Shown piece by piece: positions 17,568-25,426 of a stretch of DNA of 28,344 bases. The first letter of the stretch is position 1. Each line of letters opens with the position of its first letter. The position numbers were made by a program, and so were the translations under genes. Origin of the DNA: DATHWB01 sp040902855 (GTDB lineage Bacteria; Actinomycetota; Acidimicrobiia; Spongiisociales; ZC4RG35); assembly GCA_040902855.1 (NCBI GenBank), contig JBBDWN010000072.1, positions 1-28,344 of the forward strand, in the 5' to 3' direction. The notes beneath the pieces were generated by a model that was not told the DNA's origin, did not search any database, and was given only the letters and a program-made list of their open reading frames with translations.

Positions 17568-19550
17568 GTGGTAACCGAACGGCAACTATCCGATCTCCTC
17601 AGTGAGTTCGCCCGAACCCTCTTGACCGACTTTCCCATTCAGGGAATCCTCGATCATCTCGTTGTCCGGATCGCCGACGTGCTGCCCATCGGGTCGGCCG
17701 GCGTCACCCTCATCTCCGCCTCGGACGAGCCCCGTCACGTTGCCGCCTCCGATGAGTCCGCCTTGCGTTTTGTGAAGTTGCAGACCGACCTGGGAGAAGG
17801 CCCATGTCTTGTGGCTCACCGCACGGCTCAGACCGTCACGGTGCCGGACCTGCGGTCAGAGGACCGGTTCCCCGAGTTCTCCCGACAGGCGCTCGAAAAG
17901 GGTTTGAAGGCGGTGTTCAGCTTTCCACTCCAAAACGAGAACCACCGACTGGGAGCCCTCGATCTCTATCGGGAAACCGCCGGTCCGATGGATGCCGAAG
18001 CGATGGAAACGGCCCAGACGCTGGCTGACGTGACCACCGCCTATCTTCTCAACGCCGAGGCGCGGGCTGGCCTCGAGGCTTCCTCGCGACGATCTCATGA
18101 CAACTCTCTCCACGACCCCCTCACCGGACTCCCCAATCGCACGCTGTTCGTGCAACGTCTCGATCACGCCATGCGACGCGCCCGCCGTTCTGAGAAGCTG
18201 GTGGCGGTGTTCTTCGCCGATCTGGACCAGTTCAAAGCGGTGAACGATGCCTTCGGACACCACGTCGGCGACGAACTGCTGGTGGCCGTGGCCGAACGGC
18301 TGGGAGGTGTGGTGCGCCCTGGCGACACCATCACCCGCCTATCGGGTGACAGGTTCGTGATCCTCTGTGAGGACCTCGACGACGCCTCTTCGGTCGAACC
18401 GCTCGCAGCCCGGATCGAAGCGACTCTCGCTCAGACGTTCGTCCTCTCCGAGTCGGACGTCGCAATGACCGCCAGCGTCGGTATCGCGTTCTCCGGGCTC
18501 GGAGCCGACGTGCCGGTGCGCGTGCTTGAGGAAGCCGATGCCGCGATGTCCCTCGTGAAGCAGACCGGCGGCAGTTGCCATGCCGTGACCGATCTGCGTG
18601 AGCATCGCAACCTCAAACATCAGGCCCGTTTGAATCGCGACCTCAGAGGCGCCCTAGGACGCCACGAGCTCGAGGTGCACTTCCAGCCGATCGTTCAGAC
18701 CAGCACCGGCAGACCGATCGGCGCCGAGGCTCTTCTCCGCTGGGTGCATCCTGGCTACGGCCCCATAGATCCGGAGGTCCTGATCCCGTTGGCTGAACAG
18801 TCTGGCGCGATCATCGAGATCGGACGGTGGCTGCTGGAGGAGGCGTGCATTGCCGGCCTCCATTGGCAAGAAGTGGGACTCGTCCCTGAGTTCGGGGTCT
18901 CCGTCAACGTTTCGGTCCGCCAAGTCATGGCGACCGGTTTCGTCGCCTCCGTTGCCTCCGTCCTGCGCGACACGCGGTTCGAGCCCGGCCTGGTCACGCT
19001 CGAACTGACCGAGACCGTACTGATGAATGACGAGGAGCGAGCCCTCTCGGTCCTCTGGGCCTTGAAGCGGCTTGGCGTCAAGATCGCCATGGACGGCTTC
19101 GGGCCCGGAAACTTCTCACTCAGTCGCCTCACTCAGTTCCCGGTGGACACCGTCAAGATCGATCGCCAGTTCGTGATCGATCTCGAAGACAGCGTGACAA
19201 GCCGCCTGATCGTGGGGGCGATCGTTGGCCTGGCGCACGGGTTGGGAATGAAAGTGGTGGCCGAAGGCATCGAAACCGCCGGTCAGCGCGACGAGGTGGC
19301 AAAGCTCGAATGCGACTTGAGCCAGGGGTTCTATTTCGCACGACCCCGATCTGCCGATGCCATCGACGCCCTGGTGTCCACTCGTGGCACGCTCCCACCA
19401 ATGCCCCCACTTTTTGGGATGGCCACGCAACGAGCGATACCCGCCGGGCACTCCTCCGACCCGACTGCGACCAGCAGATCGACGGATCACCTGACGTCGG
19501 TCGCCACCGGAGCCCCGTCTCCTCTCGCCCGATGGCGGCGTCACGCATGA
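17568..19550 (+). CDS. GAF-GGDEF-EAL protein with degenerate c-di-GMP active sites
   Basis: The protein has 660 residues from a GTG with GGAGG seven bases upstream. The frame extends further 5' but overlaps the STAS gene. A GAF sensor (about 15-165) precedes a GGDEF domain (about 180-340) and an EAL domain (about 355-610). The diguanylate cyclase signature reads SGDRF (259-263), so it is probably inactive. The inhibitory RxxD motif is kept as RPGD (250-253) at the correct spacing. The EAL part keeps Glu387 of EAL, the NVS and ELTET segments, KIDR, AEGIET (Glu566) and the SQGF glutamine. However, the DD pair of loop 6 is MDGFG, with Gly510 in place of the second metal-binding Asp. It may be a weak phosphodiesterase or a c-di-GMP-binding receptor. 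Its stop overlaps the next start by ATGA. Confidence 0.9.
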   Translation: MVTERQLSDLLSEFARTLLTDFPIQGILDHLVVRIADVLPIGSAGVTLISASDEPRHVAASDESALRFVKLQTDLGEGPCLVAHRTAQTVTVPDLRSEDRFPEFSRQALEKGLKAVFSFPLQNENHRLGALDLYRETAGPMDAEAMETAQTLADVTTAYLLNAEARAGLEASSRRSHDNSLHDPLTGLPNRTLFVQRLDHAMRRARRSEKLVAVFFADLDQFKAVNDAFGHHVGDELLVAVAERLGGVVRPGDTITRLSGDRFVILCEDLDDASSVEPLAARIEATLAQTFVLSESDVAMTASVGIAFSGLGADVPVRVLEEADAAMSLVKQTGGSCHAVTDLREHRNLKHQARLNRDLRGALGRHELEVHFQPIVQTSTGRPIGAEALLRWVHPGYGPIDPEVLIPLAEQSGAIIEIGRWLLEEACIAGLHWQEVGLVPEFGVSVNVSVRQVMATGFVASVASVLRDTRFEPGLVTLELTETVLMNDEERALSVLWALKRLGVKIAMDGFGPGNFSLSRLTQFPVDTVKIDRQFVIDLEDSVTSRLIVGAIVGLAHGLGMKVVAEGIETAGQRDEVAKLECDLSQGFYFARPRSADAIDALVSTRGTLPPMPPLFGMATQRAIPAGHSSDPTATSRSTDHLTSVATGAPSPLARWRRHA

Positions 19551-20263
19551 GCGATGAAGACCGATTTGCGCGCGTGGCCTCCGCGTTCGACCGGCATCGG
19601 CGCGCCCGTGGCACGCTCTGCTCGGCGAGCGCCGAAGTCCTTCGGATCCCCTCCGCCGGCGTGACATTGATGAGCGCTCGCCACAACGGCCCGGTCTGTC
19701 ATTCGGACGAGCGTTCCCTCGCTCTCGACGAGCTGCAGTTCTCGCTGGGGGAGGGACCAAGTCACGACGCATTCGCAGGGCAGGAAACGGTCCTCGAACC
19801 GGATCTCGAAAACGCCCGACACGACCGATGGCCGATCTTCACCGCAAGCGCTCTGGAACTCGGCACACGTGGGGTATTCGCACTGCCCTTGAGTGTCGGG
19901 GCGACATGCATCGGAGTGTTGACCCTCTACCGCGACGTGGCAGGGGACCTGTCCACCGACCAGCGAGCGGACGGCTTGATGGTGGCTGACGCATTGGCCC
20001 GCTCGATCCTGGGCACCCAATCCCGCAACGAGACACACCTGCTGGCAACCGAACTGGACGATGTGACCGGCCACCGCGCCGAAGTCCATCAGGCTTCCGG
20101 GATGGTCGCCGTGCAACTCGGAGTCGCCGTCACCGATGCCGAGGCACGGTTGAGGGCGCACGCCTATGCCGCCAACCGTTCCGTGGTCGATGTCGCCCGG
20201 GACATCGTCGACCGACGCCTGCGACTCATCGACGACGGTCCGATTTTGTGGAACGGCGGGTAG
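19547..20263 (+). CDS. GAF-ANTAR regulator 1
   Basis: This 238-residue protein starts at an ATG overlapping the previous stop (ATGA, 19547-19550), which indicates translational coupling to the GAF-GGDEF-EAL gene. Residues about 15-155 form a GAF domain with LGEGPS and DRWPIF segments. Residues about 165-225 form an ANTAR domain, whose three-helix fold binds paired hexaloop RNA hairpins and prevents transcription termination. In the ANTAR core the usual QAKG is QASG, so RNA binding or specificity may differ. The GAF resembles those of both neighbours. A ligand or redox input to the GAF controlling the ANTAR output is the expected logic, but the ligand is unknown. It ends 31 bases before the next gene. 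Confidence 0.87.
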   Translation: MSDEDRFARVASAFDRHRRARGTLCSASAEVLRIPSAGVTLMSARHNGPVCHSDERSLALDELQFSLGEGPSHDAFAGQETVLEPDLENARHDRWPIFTASALELGTRGVFALPLSVGATCIGVLTLYRDVAGDLSTDQRADGLMVADALARSILGTQSRNETHLLATELDDVTGHRAEVHQASGMVAVQLGVAVTDAEARLRAHAYAANRSVVDVARDIVDRRLRLIDDGPILWNGG

Positions 20264-20294
20264 GGTGAAATCAGGCAGCAGAGAGGAGAAAACG

Positions 20295-21044
20295 ATGGCA
20301 CGCGAAGATCTGATTGCAGACACCTTTGTCGGCATTGTGGACTCCCTCGTCGATGACTTCGACCTGATCGACATGCTGACGGGCCTCGCCGTCGGCTGCG
20401 TCGACCTCGATCTGGCAAGTGCCTGCGGGATCCTCCTCGCTGACGAGAACGCCAAGCTGCGCGTCATGGCAGCGTCGAGTGAACGCGCGCACCTCTTGGA
20501 GTTGTTCCAGCTTCAGAACGACGAGGGGCCGTGCCTCGAGGCATTCTCGACAGGCGAGCCCGTAGTGCACGCGGACCTGTCCTCCGCATACGATCGATGG
20601 CCCCGCTTCGCCCCCGAGGCGGTGAGAGCCGGCTTCGAATCGGTGCACGCGTTTCCGCTGCGCATACGGTCGACGGTGATCGGCGCCATGAATCTCTTCT
20701 CGGTAGAGCACCGTGACATCGCCGAACCGGCCGCCCACCTCGCTCAGTCTCTAGCGGACGTTGCGAGCATCGCCATCCTCCACGACCAGATGGTCCGCCA
20801 GTCCGACCTGAGAGCAGGCCAGCTTCAGCATGCCCTCGACAGCCGGGTGGCGATCGAGCAGGCCAAGGGGATGCTGGCGGAGCGGTCCCACGTCGACATG
20901 GATCAGGCGTTCAGCATGTTGCGTACGCACGCCCGCTCCTCCCAGCTCCACCTCACGGAGGTCGCTCTGCAGCTGGTGGAAGGAACCCTGGCACTCGACG
21001 AGGTTGCAGCACTTGGTTCCCTCCCACGACCCGAGGCGCAGTAG
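20295..21044 (+). CDS. GAF-ANTAR regulator 2
   Basis: This 249-residue protein has an ATG preceded by GAGAGGAG at a good distance. It has a GAF domain (about 15-165) with DEGPCLEAF and YDRWPRF segments and a canonical ANTAR domain (about 175-232) with the RVAIEQAKGMLAER motif and the following FSMLRTHAR helix. It is predicted to be a cytoplasmic sensor acting on nascent RNA as an antiterminator. It is paralogous to the product of the gene just upstream, and its GAF keeps Cys where that protein has Ser after the GEGP/DEGP turn. It is the last gene of the co-directional signalling run and converges on the TatD-family gene 43 bases away. Confidence 0.9.
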   Translation: MAREDLIADTFVGIVDSLVDDFDLIDMLTGLAVGCVDLDLASACGILLADENAKLRVMAASSERAHLLELFQLQNDEGPCLEAFSTGEPVVHADLSSAYDRWPRFAPEAVRAGFESVHAFPLRIRSTVIGAMNLFSVEHRDIAEPAAHLAQSLADVASIAILHDQMVRQSDLRAGQLQHALDSRVAIEQAKGMLAERSHVDMDQAFSMLRTHARSSQLHLTEVALQLVEGTLALDEVAALGSLPRPEAQ

Positions 21045-21087
21045 AGACGACCTCACACCGATCGTCCCACAAGCGATTCAGCTCGCC

Positions 21088-21864
21088 TCAGGCCAACGAC
21101 GCCAGCCACGGCCGCATGTGCGGGTCATCGCGAATCAGGTTGGCCATGTTTGACCGCACCTCCTCGAGAAGACTGGCACTGGAGACCTCACGGACACGGG
21201 CGAGTTCATCAACGACACTCGCGATCACGGTGGGGTACCCGCTCTCTTCGGTGAGCCACCGGAGCCCACCAGGGTTATCCGTTTCCGTGAGTAGCTGGGT
21301 AGAGGGGATCATGCGAGCAATTTGGCGGATGTGATCGGACTGCCGGATCTCGACGCCGACACTGAACATGCATCCCTTTTGGATCAGCTGGGTTAGGTCA
21401 TCGAGAGGGCCGGAATACCAGTGGACGATCGCTCGCTCGGTGTGATGATCACTCAGCATCCTGGCCGTGTCCTGCTCGGCGCCGGCGCAGTGGAGATTGA
21501 CGATCTTGTTCTGTTCGGCCGCCCAGGTGAGGAATCGACGGAACACAGTGCGTTGGGCGTCGAACTGCGAGGTGTCCGTCACGAACCTGTGGTCCAGCCC
21601 GATCTCGCCGATCAACGGGCTCCTCAAGACGGTGTCCTCGACCTCGTCGAGGGAATGGACAAAGCGGGGAGCCTCGGCCGGATGTATCCCGAAGGACGGA
21701 ACCACGAGTGGACTCCGTGCTGCGATCGCCTCGGATCGCAGGAACGATCGCTCGTCGACGGAGACGCTGAGAGTGAGAATCTGATCCTGCTCGATCTGAG
21801 CGAGCACCCGCTCGACATCATCGTCGTTGTACTTGTCGAGGTGAGCGTGGGCGTCGATGAACAT
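21088..21864 (-). CDS. TatD-family metal-dependent hydrolase
   Basis: This 258-residue TIM-barrel hydrolase has the TatD metal ligands in order: DAHAHLD (His6, His8), GEIGLD (Glu87), NLHCAG (His125), HWYSG (His148) and ETDNPGG (Asp196). TatD enzymes are 3'-5' nucleases acting in DNA repair and turnover. A related subgroup (QatD) serves in the Qat anti-phage system. The HWYSG variant and the divergent middle section are reminiscent of that subgroup, but no qatA, qatB or qatC partner is next to it, so a defence role is not supported. GGAGGG lies about ten bases before the ATG. The SLH-protein gene is 91 bases upstream on the same strand. Confidence 0.82.
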   Translation of the reverse strand: MFIDAHAHLDKYNDDDVERVLAQIEQDQILTLSVSVDERSFLRSEAIAARSPLVVPSFGIHPAEAPRFVHSLDEVEDTVLRSPLIGEIGLDHRFVTDTSQFDAQRTVFRRFLTWAAEQNKIVNLHCAGAEQDTARMLSDHHTERAIVHWYSGPLDDLTQLIQKGCMFSVGVEIRQSDHIRQIARMIPSTQLLTETDNPGGLRWLTEESGYPTVIASVVDELARVREVSSASLLEEVRSNMANLIRDDPHMRPWLASLA

Positions 21865-21898
21865 GCGGCGACATCCCTCCTTCCGCCCACTCGATCCT

Positions 21899-21925
21899 AC
21901 GGGGCGGGCGAGGCTGGCTCCCCGT
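21899..21925 (-). terminator. GC-rich hairpin after the SLH-protein gene
   Basis: ACGGGG (21899-21904) and CCCCGT (21920-21925) pair perfectly around a 15-base loop, between the stop of the SLH protein and the TatD-family start. No T-run follows, so it is only a possible attenuator or factor-assisted terminator. Confidence 0.25.
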
Positions 21926-21955
21926 GAGCTGTCTTCAATCCGCTCGCTCGTCTCC

Positions 21956-23983
21956 TCACAGGTCGAGGAGGCGGACGAGGAACGCCGCCATCTCGGCCCG
22001 GGTCACCGCACCGTGCGGGCAGAACCGATCCGGGGCACAGCCCTGGGTGGTCCCGGCCGCGGCCAGCGCGTTGATGTCGGCCTCGAACGGATTTCCATCG
22101 TCGTCGGAGAACGCATCGACACCGTTCGCCGCCGGAAGGGAAGCGGCACGCACCAGGAACGCCGCCATCTCCCCCCTGGTCACCAGCGCATCCGGGCAGA
22201 ATCGCCCGGGAGCACAGCCGAAGGTGATGCCGCCGGCCGCGATGCGGGCAATGTCAGGCTCATGCGGGGAGCCGTCGTCGTCCCAGAACGGATCGTCGGC
22301 TGCGACCGGCAGTCCGAACGCCCGCCCGAGGAACGAAGCCATCTGCCCCCGGGTCACCGCACGCCCCGGACAGTAGGCGTCGGAGAACGGGGGATTGCAT
22401 CCGGTGGTGATGCCGGCCGCAGCGATCCGTTCGATGACGTCCTCGTAGACGGTCGGGTCGTCGTCGTAGAACACACCCCGGTATTCCAGTGGTACCGGGT
22501 GGTCAGGGCAGTCATATCCGGGGTTGACCCACCACGCCGACGTCGTACGTCCGGTAGAGCTGTTCCCGACCCAGACCCGCAGGCTGCCGTCGCCGGTGAG
22601 CACTGCAAGGTCGGCGCGCTGATCACCGTCGAGGTCGGTGGCTTCGACCGCCACCGCCCCCTGCACATCGATCGATGCCTGCTCGGACACGACGAAGCCC
22701 CCATCGGAACCATCCTCCAGGACCGAGACGATCCCTGAGGCGTCGACTGTGAACAACTCGACGTGACCGTCGCCGTCACGGTCGCCTGCCGCCACCCAGT
22801 CGAACGGAACCGGCAGGTTCGCCGTGGCCAGCACCGAGGTGAATTCGGGTCCTGCCAGGATCGTCACCGCCCCGCTCTCCCCCACGAGAAACAGATCACC
22901 CCTCCGATCACCGTCGTGGTCGGCCACCAAGACCGATCGCAGCCCGGCCGGGACAGGAACGTCGAGGACCACCGGCGTCCCGAACCACGCCGGACGCCGG
23001 ACGACGACCGTGTGACCTGTGGGTGAAACCGACACCAGATCGACCCGCGAGTCGCCGTCGACATCGCCTAGGGCGAGCAGACCGTCGGCGACCGACATGC
23101 CTTGCACCATCCATCGCGACAGCGAACACCGCCCAAACGCCGAGCGAGCTGACAGGGCCTCCACCACAAGTCCCCGGGGGTGATCGCGGAACCGCACCAG
23201 GTCGGCGGCGCCGGTGGCAGTCATGTCCGCGATCGCCATCTGTCCGGAAGCGGCATACGCGCCCCAACCGGTGGGATACCTGTCGGTGGCGGCATAAGGC
23301 GCCTGGACACCCAGCGGAGCGAGACCGGACAGCCCGCCCGACCCCGGAGCGGGACCCATCCACGCGAAGTGCATGGCGTCCTTGGAGAATATCCAGTCGC
23401 CACCCCAGCAGAATCCGGCGTCCCGCCACGCCTGGATGTACCACTCAGGCATGTCGGTGATCAGAGATGACGACGAGAACGGATTGCGGGCCGTGTTGAT
23501 GTCGATCGCGATCCCAAGGGCGTGTCGGCTCAACTGGTGGCCCCCGCCGATCGTGCGCGGCGTGAAGGCATATGCGTCGGAGACCGGGTACCACAAGCCA
23601 CGGCCAGCCGCCGCCGCCAGATTGACCGAGACCTGCTCGAACGCCGGCAGCGCCGCCCGGTGGACCCGCGCCCGCAAACCCCCGCTCATCGGAACCACCC
23701 AGTCAACCAGGGATGCCCTCACCTCCCCCACCGTCCGTCCCAGGTAGCGGCCGAGCGGTCCGAGGATGCGCTCGGAGTCGGACAGCGACCCGACGTTCGA
23801 CATGATCGGGGTGCCGACGTAGGGGCGTCCGCAGGTGGTCGACTCCGAAAACGAGGTCCACGGAACTGCCGAGTCGGTTGACCCCCCGGCGGGCAGGGCG
23901 AGCCCGATCACAAGCGCAACCACTCCGACGGCGCTATTCCTCGACCGGCCACGGAACTTGGGTGTCCCATCCCCCTGCGGCAT
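21956..23983 (-). CDS. Surface protein: M15-like peptidase, FG-GAP repeats, three SLH domains
   Basis: This 675-residue exported protein starts with a basic N-region and a hydrophobic signal segment (19-35). Residues about 60-210 form an M15/VanY-like domain with the zinc-ligand pattern His154, Asp161 (SRHALGIAID) and His205, plus Asp202 as possible catalytic acid (KDAMHF). Residues about 250-500 hold FG-GAP/VCBS-type repeats with Asp-rich calcium-loop motifs (GDVDGDSRVD, ADHDGDRRGD, GDRDGDGHVE, TDLDGDQRAD). Three SLH repeats fill about 515-675, each with the ITxGC...YCP/FCP...VTRGxMAxFL pattern. This suggests a peptidoglycan-acting enzyme held to the cell envelope by SLH domains. The Cys-containing SLH type is common in Acidimicrobiia. 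The start lacks a clear ribosome binding site. Confidence 0.88.
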   Translation of the reverse strand: MPQGDGTPKFRGRSRNSAVGVVALVIGLALPAGGSTDSAVPWTSFSESTTCGRPYVGTPIMSNVGSLSDSERILGPLGRYLGRTVGEVRASLVDWVVPMSGGLRARVHRAALPAFEQVSVNLAAAAGRGLWYPVSDAYAFTPRTIGGGHQLSRHALGIAIDINTARNPFSSSSLITDMPEWYIQAWRDAGFCWGGDWIFSKDAMHFAWMGPAPGSGGLSGLAPLGVQAPYAATDRYPTGWGAYAASGQMAIADMTATGAADLVRFRDHPRGLVVEALSARSAFGRCSLSRWMVQGMSVADGLLALGDVDGDSRVDLVSVSPTGHTVVVRRPAWFGTPVVLDVPVPAGLRSVLVADHDGDRRGDLFLVGESGAVTILAGPEFTSVLATANLPVPFDWVAAGDRDGDGHVELFTVDASGIVSVLEDGSDGGFVVSEQASIDVQGAVAVEATDLDGDQRADLAVLTGDGSLRVWVGNSSTGRTTSAWWVNPGYDCPDHPVPLEYRGVFYDDDPTVYEDVIERIAAAGITTGCNPPFSDAYCPGRAVTRGQMASFLGRAFGLPVAADDPFWDDDGSPHEPDIARIAAGGITFGCAPGRFCPDALVTRGEMAAFLVRAASLPAANGVDAFSDDDGNPFEADINALAAAGTTQGCAPDRFCPHGAVTRAEMAAFLVRLLDL

Positions 23984-24093
23984 GCCGATGAGCGTAGAGC
24001 CATTCGAGTCGGCCGTGTGAAGATGTATATCCCGGCTCAGGAACGACAGGCCCCTGCGATGGTGGTCAACTCAGTGTCTGACCAGACCCTGTC

Positions 24094-24453
24094 TCAGAGT
24101 TTGCCGACAACGTGGGCGAGCACCTGCGACATCTGGTCGTGGGGGCTGAACTCGACCATCCTGATGGCTTCCTCGACGACGATGGTGTGCCCGGAGGGCC
24201 AGTAGTAGATCTCACCCGCGTTCACGACTTCTTCCGTACCGTCTTGGTAGTACACGCGAACACTGCCCTCGATTACGAACCCCCAGTGCGGGCACTGGCA
24301 GTGATCCTGTTCCAGGCCTTCCAGCAGCGGGCGGAGGTCGAGGCCGGCCGGGTACTCCATGTAGGCGCTTGTCATCCCGCCGAACTCCTGACCGCGAATC
24401 ATTTCTCCGAGAGCTTCGGCGGCGATCGGGAGGTCTTTGATATTGGATTTCAT
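24094..24453 (-). CDS. Single-domain cupin protein
   Basis: This 119-residue protein starts at the ATG at 24453, which has AAGGAG nine bases upstream. A longer frame to 24492 lacks such a site. The centre forms a cupin barrel. The first motif, around HCQCPHWGFVIEGSV, supplies His/Cys residues, and the second runs through AGEIYYWPSGHTIVVEE. Cupins of this size bind a metal or small ligand and serve as sensors, isomerases or dioxygenases. The actual role cannot be told. It lies 89 bases downstream of the MDMPI-fold gene on the same strand and may belong to its transcript. Confidence 0.8.
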   Translation of the reverse strand: MKSNIKDLPIAAEALGEMIRGQEFGGMTSAYMEYPAGLDLRPLLEGLEQDHCQCPHWGFVIEGSVRVYYQDGTEEVVNAGEIYYWPSGHTIVVEEAIRMVEFSPHDQMSQVLAHVVGKL

Positions 24454-24542
24454 TCTGACTGTCTCCTTCGCGCCATACGGCGCTGTAAACATTGGATGGC
24501 TACTTCAGACTTCTGTGGGTCATCGCAGATGAAATCGCGTGG

Positions 24543-25310
24543 CTAGCCCCACCGGACCCGATGGTTGCTTCGCCAGACTTCGAGGAGACTCAGATCGCCG
24601 ACCACGTCGATCGTGAGGTTGGCGTCGCGGTTCCACACCGCCAGGTACATGTCTGCCGCCCGACCGGTGAGCGTGACATCCGCAGGACCGTCGGAACGAT
24701 CCGTATTGATGCCATCCGGCCCGATAGTCACGCGCCAGCGGTCGCCAGTATCGGATGCATGGACGACCATCGCCTTGGTGTCTTCGATCGGGAACTCGGT
24801 GGCACGAGGCGCGAACGCCATGAGCAATTCATCGATCCCGTCGGCTGCGAGGCCGGGTTCGAATCCGGAAATCGAACCGACTGCATTTTGTGCATCGAAT
24901 CGATGGATCGAGGTCTCGTGGGCCTGACGTCTGGCCCACATCGCGAGAGGCGATGGCGCAGGCAGAAAGGTCATCGCTTTCACGTCGGCAGGGGCCGATT
25001 GCAGTTGGCGAACCAGATTGGCGTTCGTTGCGAGGTAATAGTCGACGAGGTCGTCGTCGTCTGGCCAGAACACGGCCAGTTCGGGCCAGGATTCAGAGAG
25101 CTCAGCGAGGTCGTCGACCCACATCTTCGTGGTGCGTCGGGCGACGTGAGCGGCGGCCCAGAGGTGAATCTCACTGAGATGCCGAACGAGATCGCGCATG
25201 GTCCAACCGGGACACATCTCGATGATGGCCTCGGGCCCGACCCGACGAGCAGCCTCCGCGAAACGTTCACCTTCCTCGCTGATGACAGCGATGTGCTCGG
25301 CAACTTCCAT
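24543..25310 (-). CDS. Maleylpyruvate isomerase-family (MDMPI) protein
   Basis: This 255-residue protein has the actinobacterial MDMPI architecture. An N-terminal DinB-like four-helix bundle carries the CPGWTMRDLVRHLSEIH segment (33-49) and the ARRQAHETSIHRFDA metal-ligand segment (His131, Glu132, His136). A small C-terminal SCP2-like domain (about 160-255) includes DVTLTGRAADMYLAVW. In characterised members a metal site works with mycothiol, for example in maleylpyruvate isomerisation. Most paralogues have unknown thiol-transfer substrates. The gene diverges from padR across a 116-bp region that holds a perfect inverted repeat, so it may be under PadR control. The cupin gene follows it. Confidence 0.87.
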   Translation of the reverse strand: MEVAEHIAVISEEGERFAEAARRVGPEAIIEMCPGWTMRDLVRHLSEIHLWAAAHVARRTTKMWVDDLAELSESWPELAVFWPDDDDLVDYYLATNANLVRQLQSAPADVKAMTFLPAPSPLAMWARRQAHETSIHRFDAQNAVGSISGFEPGLAADGIDELLMAFAPRATEFPIEDTKAMVVHASDTGDRWRVTIGPDGINTDRSDGPADVTLTGRAADMYLAVWNRDANLTIDVVGDLSLLEVWRSNHRVRWG

Positions 25311-25392
25311 GGGTCCTCCCGACCGCTTCCCGCGTCATGTGCCGATGCGGCTTCGAGTGGGCGACCCAGCCCGATACTGCATTGTGTCGTTG

Positions 25393-25419
25393 GACACTAC
25401 TGCAATTTGCAGTAGTGTC
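25393..25419. promoter_or_regulatory. 27-bp perfect inverted repeat, probable PadR operator
   Basis: GACACTACTGCAA (25393-25405), one central T and TTGCAGTAGTGTC (25407-25419) form a perfect 13-bp dyad. It ends seven bases before the padR ATG and lies in the divergent interval shared with the MDMPI-fold gene. PadR-family repressors are dimers that bind such palindromes and usually control their own gene and a divergent neighbour. A related partial half-site (ATACTGCATT) lies just upstream at about 25374-25383. Confidence 0.75.
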
Positions 25420-25426
25420 AAGTGCT

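Noticed and set aside
22354..23460. Several mid-sized frames opposite or offset within the SLH protein
   Set aside because: All are shadows. The repeated Asp and SLH codons produce repetitive Arg-rich translations without motifs.
21088..23983. Anti-phage defence operon based on the TatD-family gene
   Set aside because: The neighbours are an SLH surface protein and signalling genes, and none of the known Qat partners are present.
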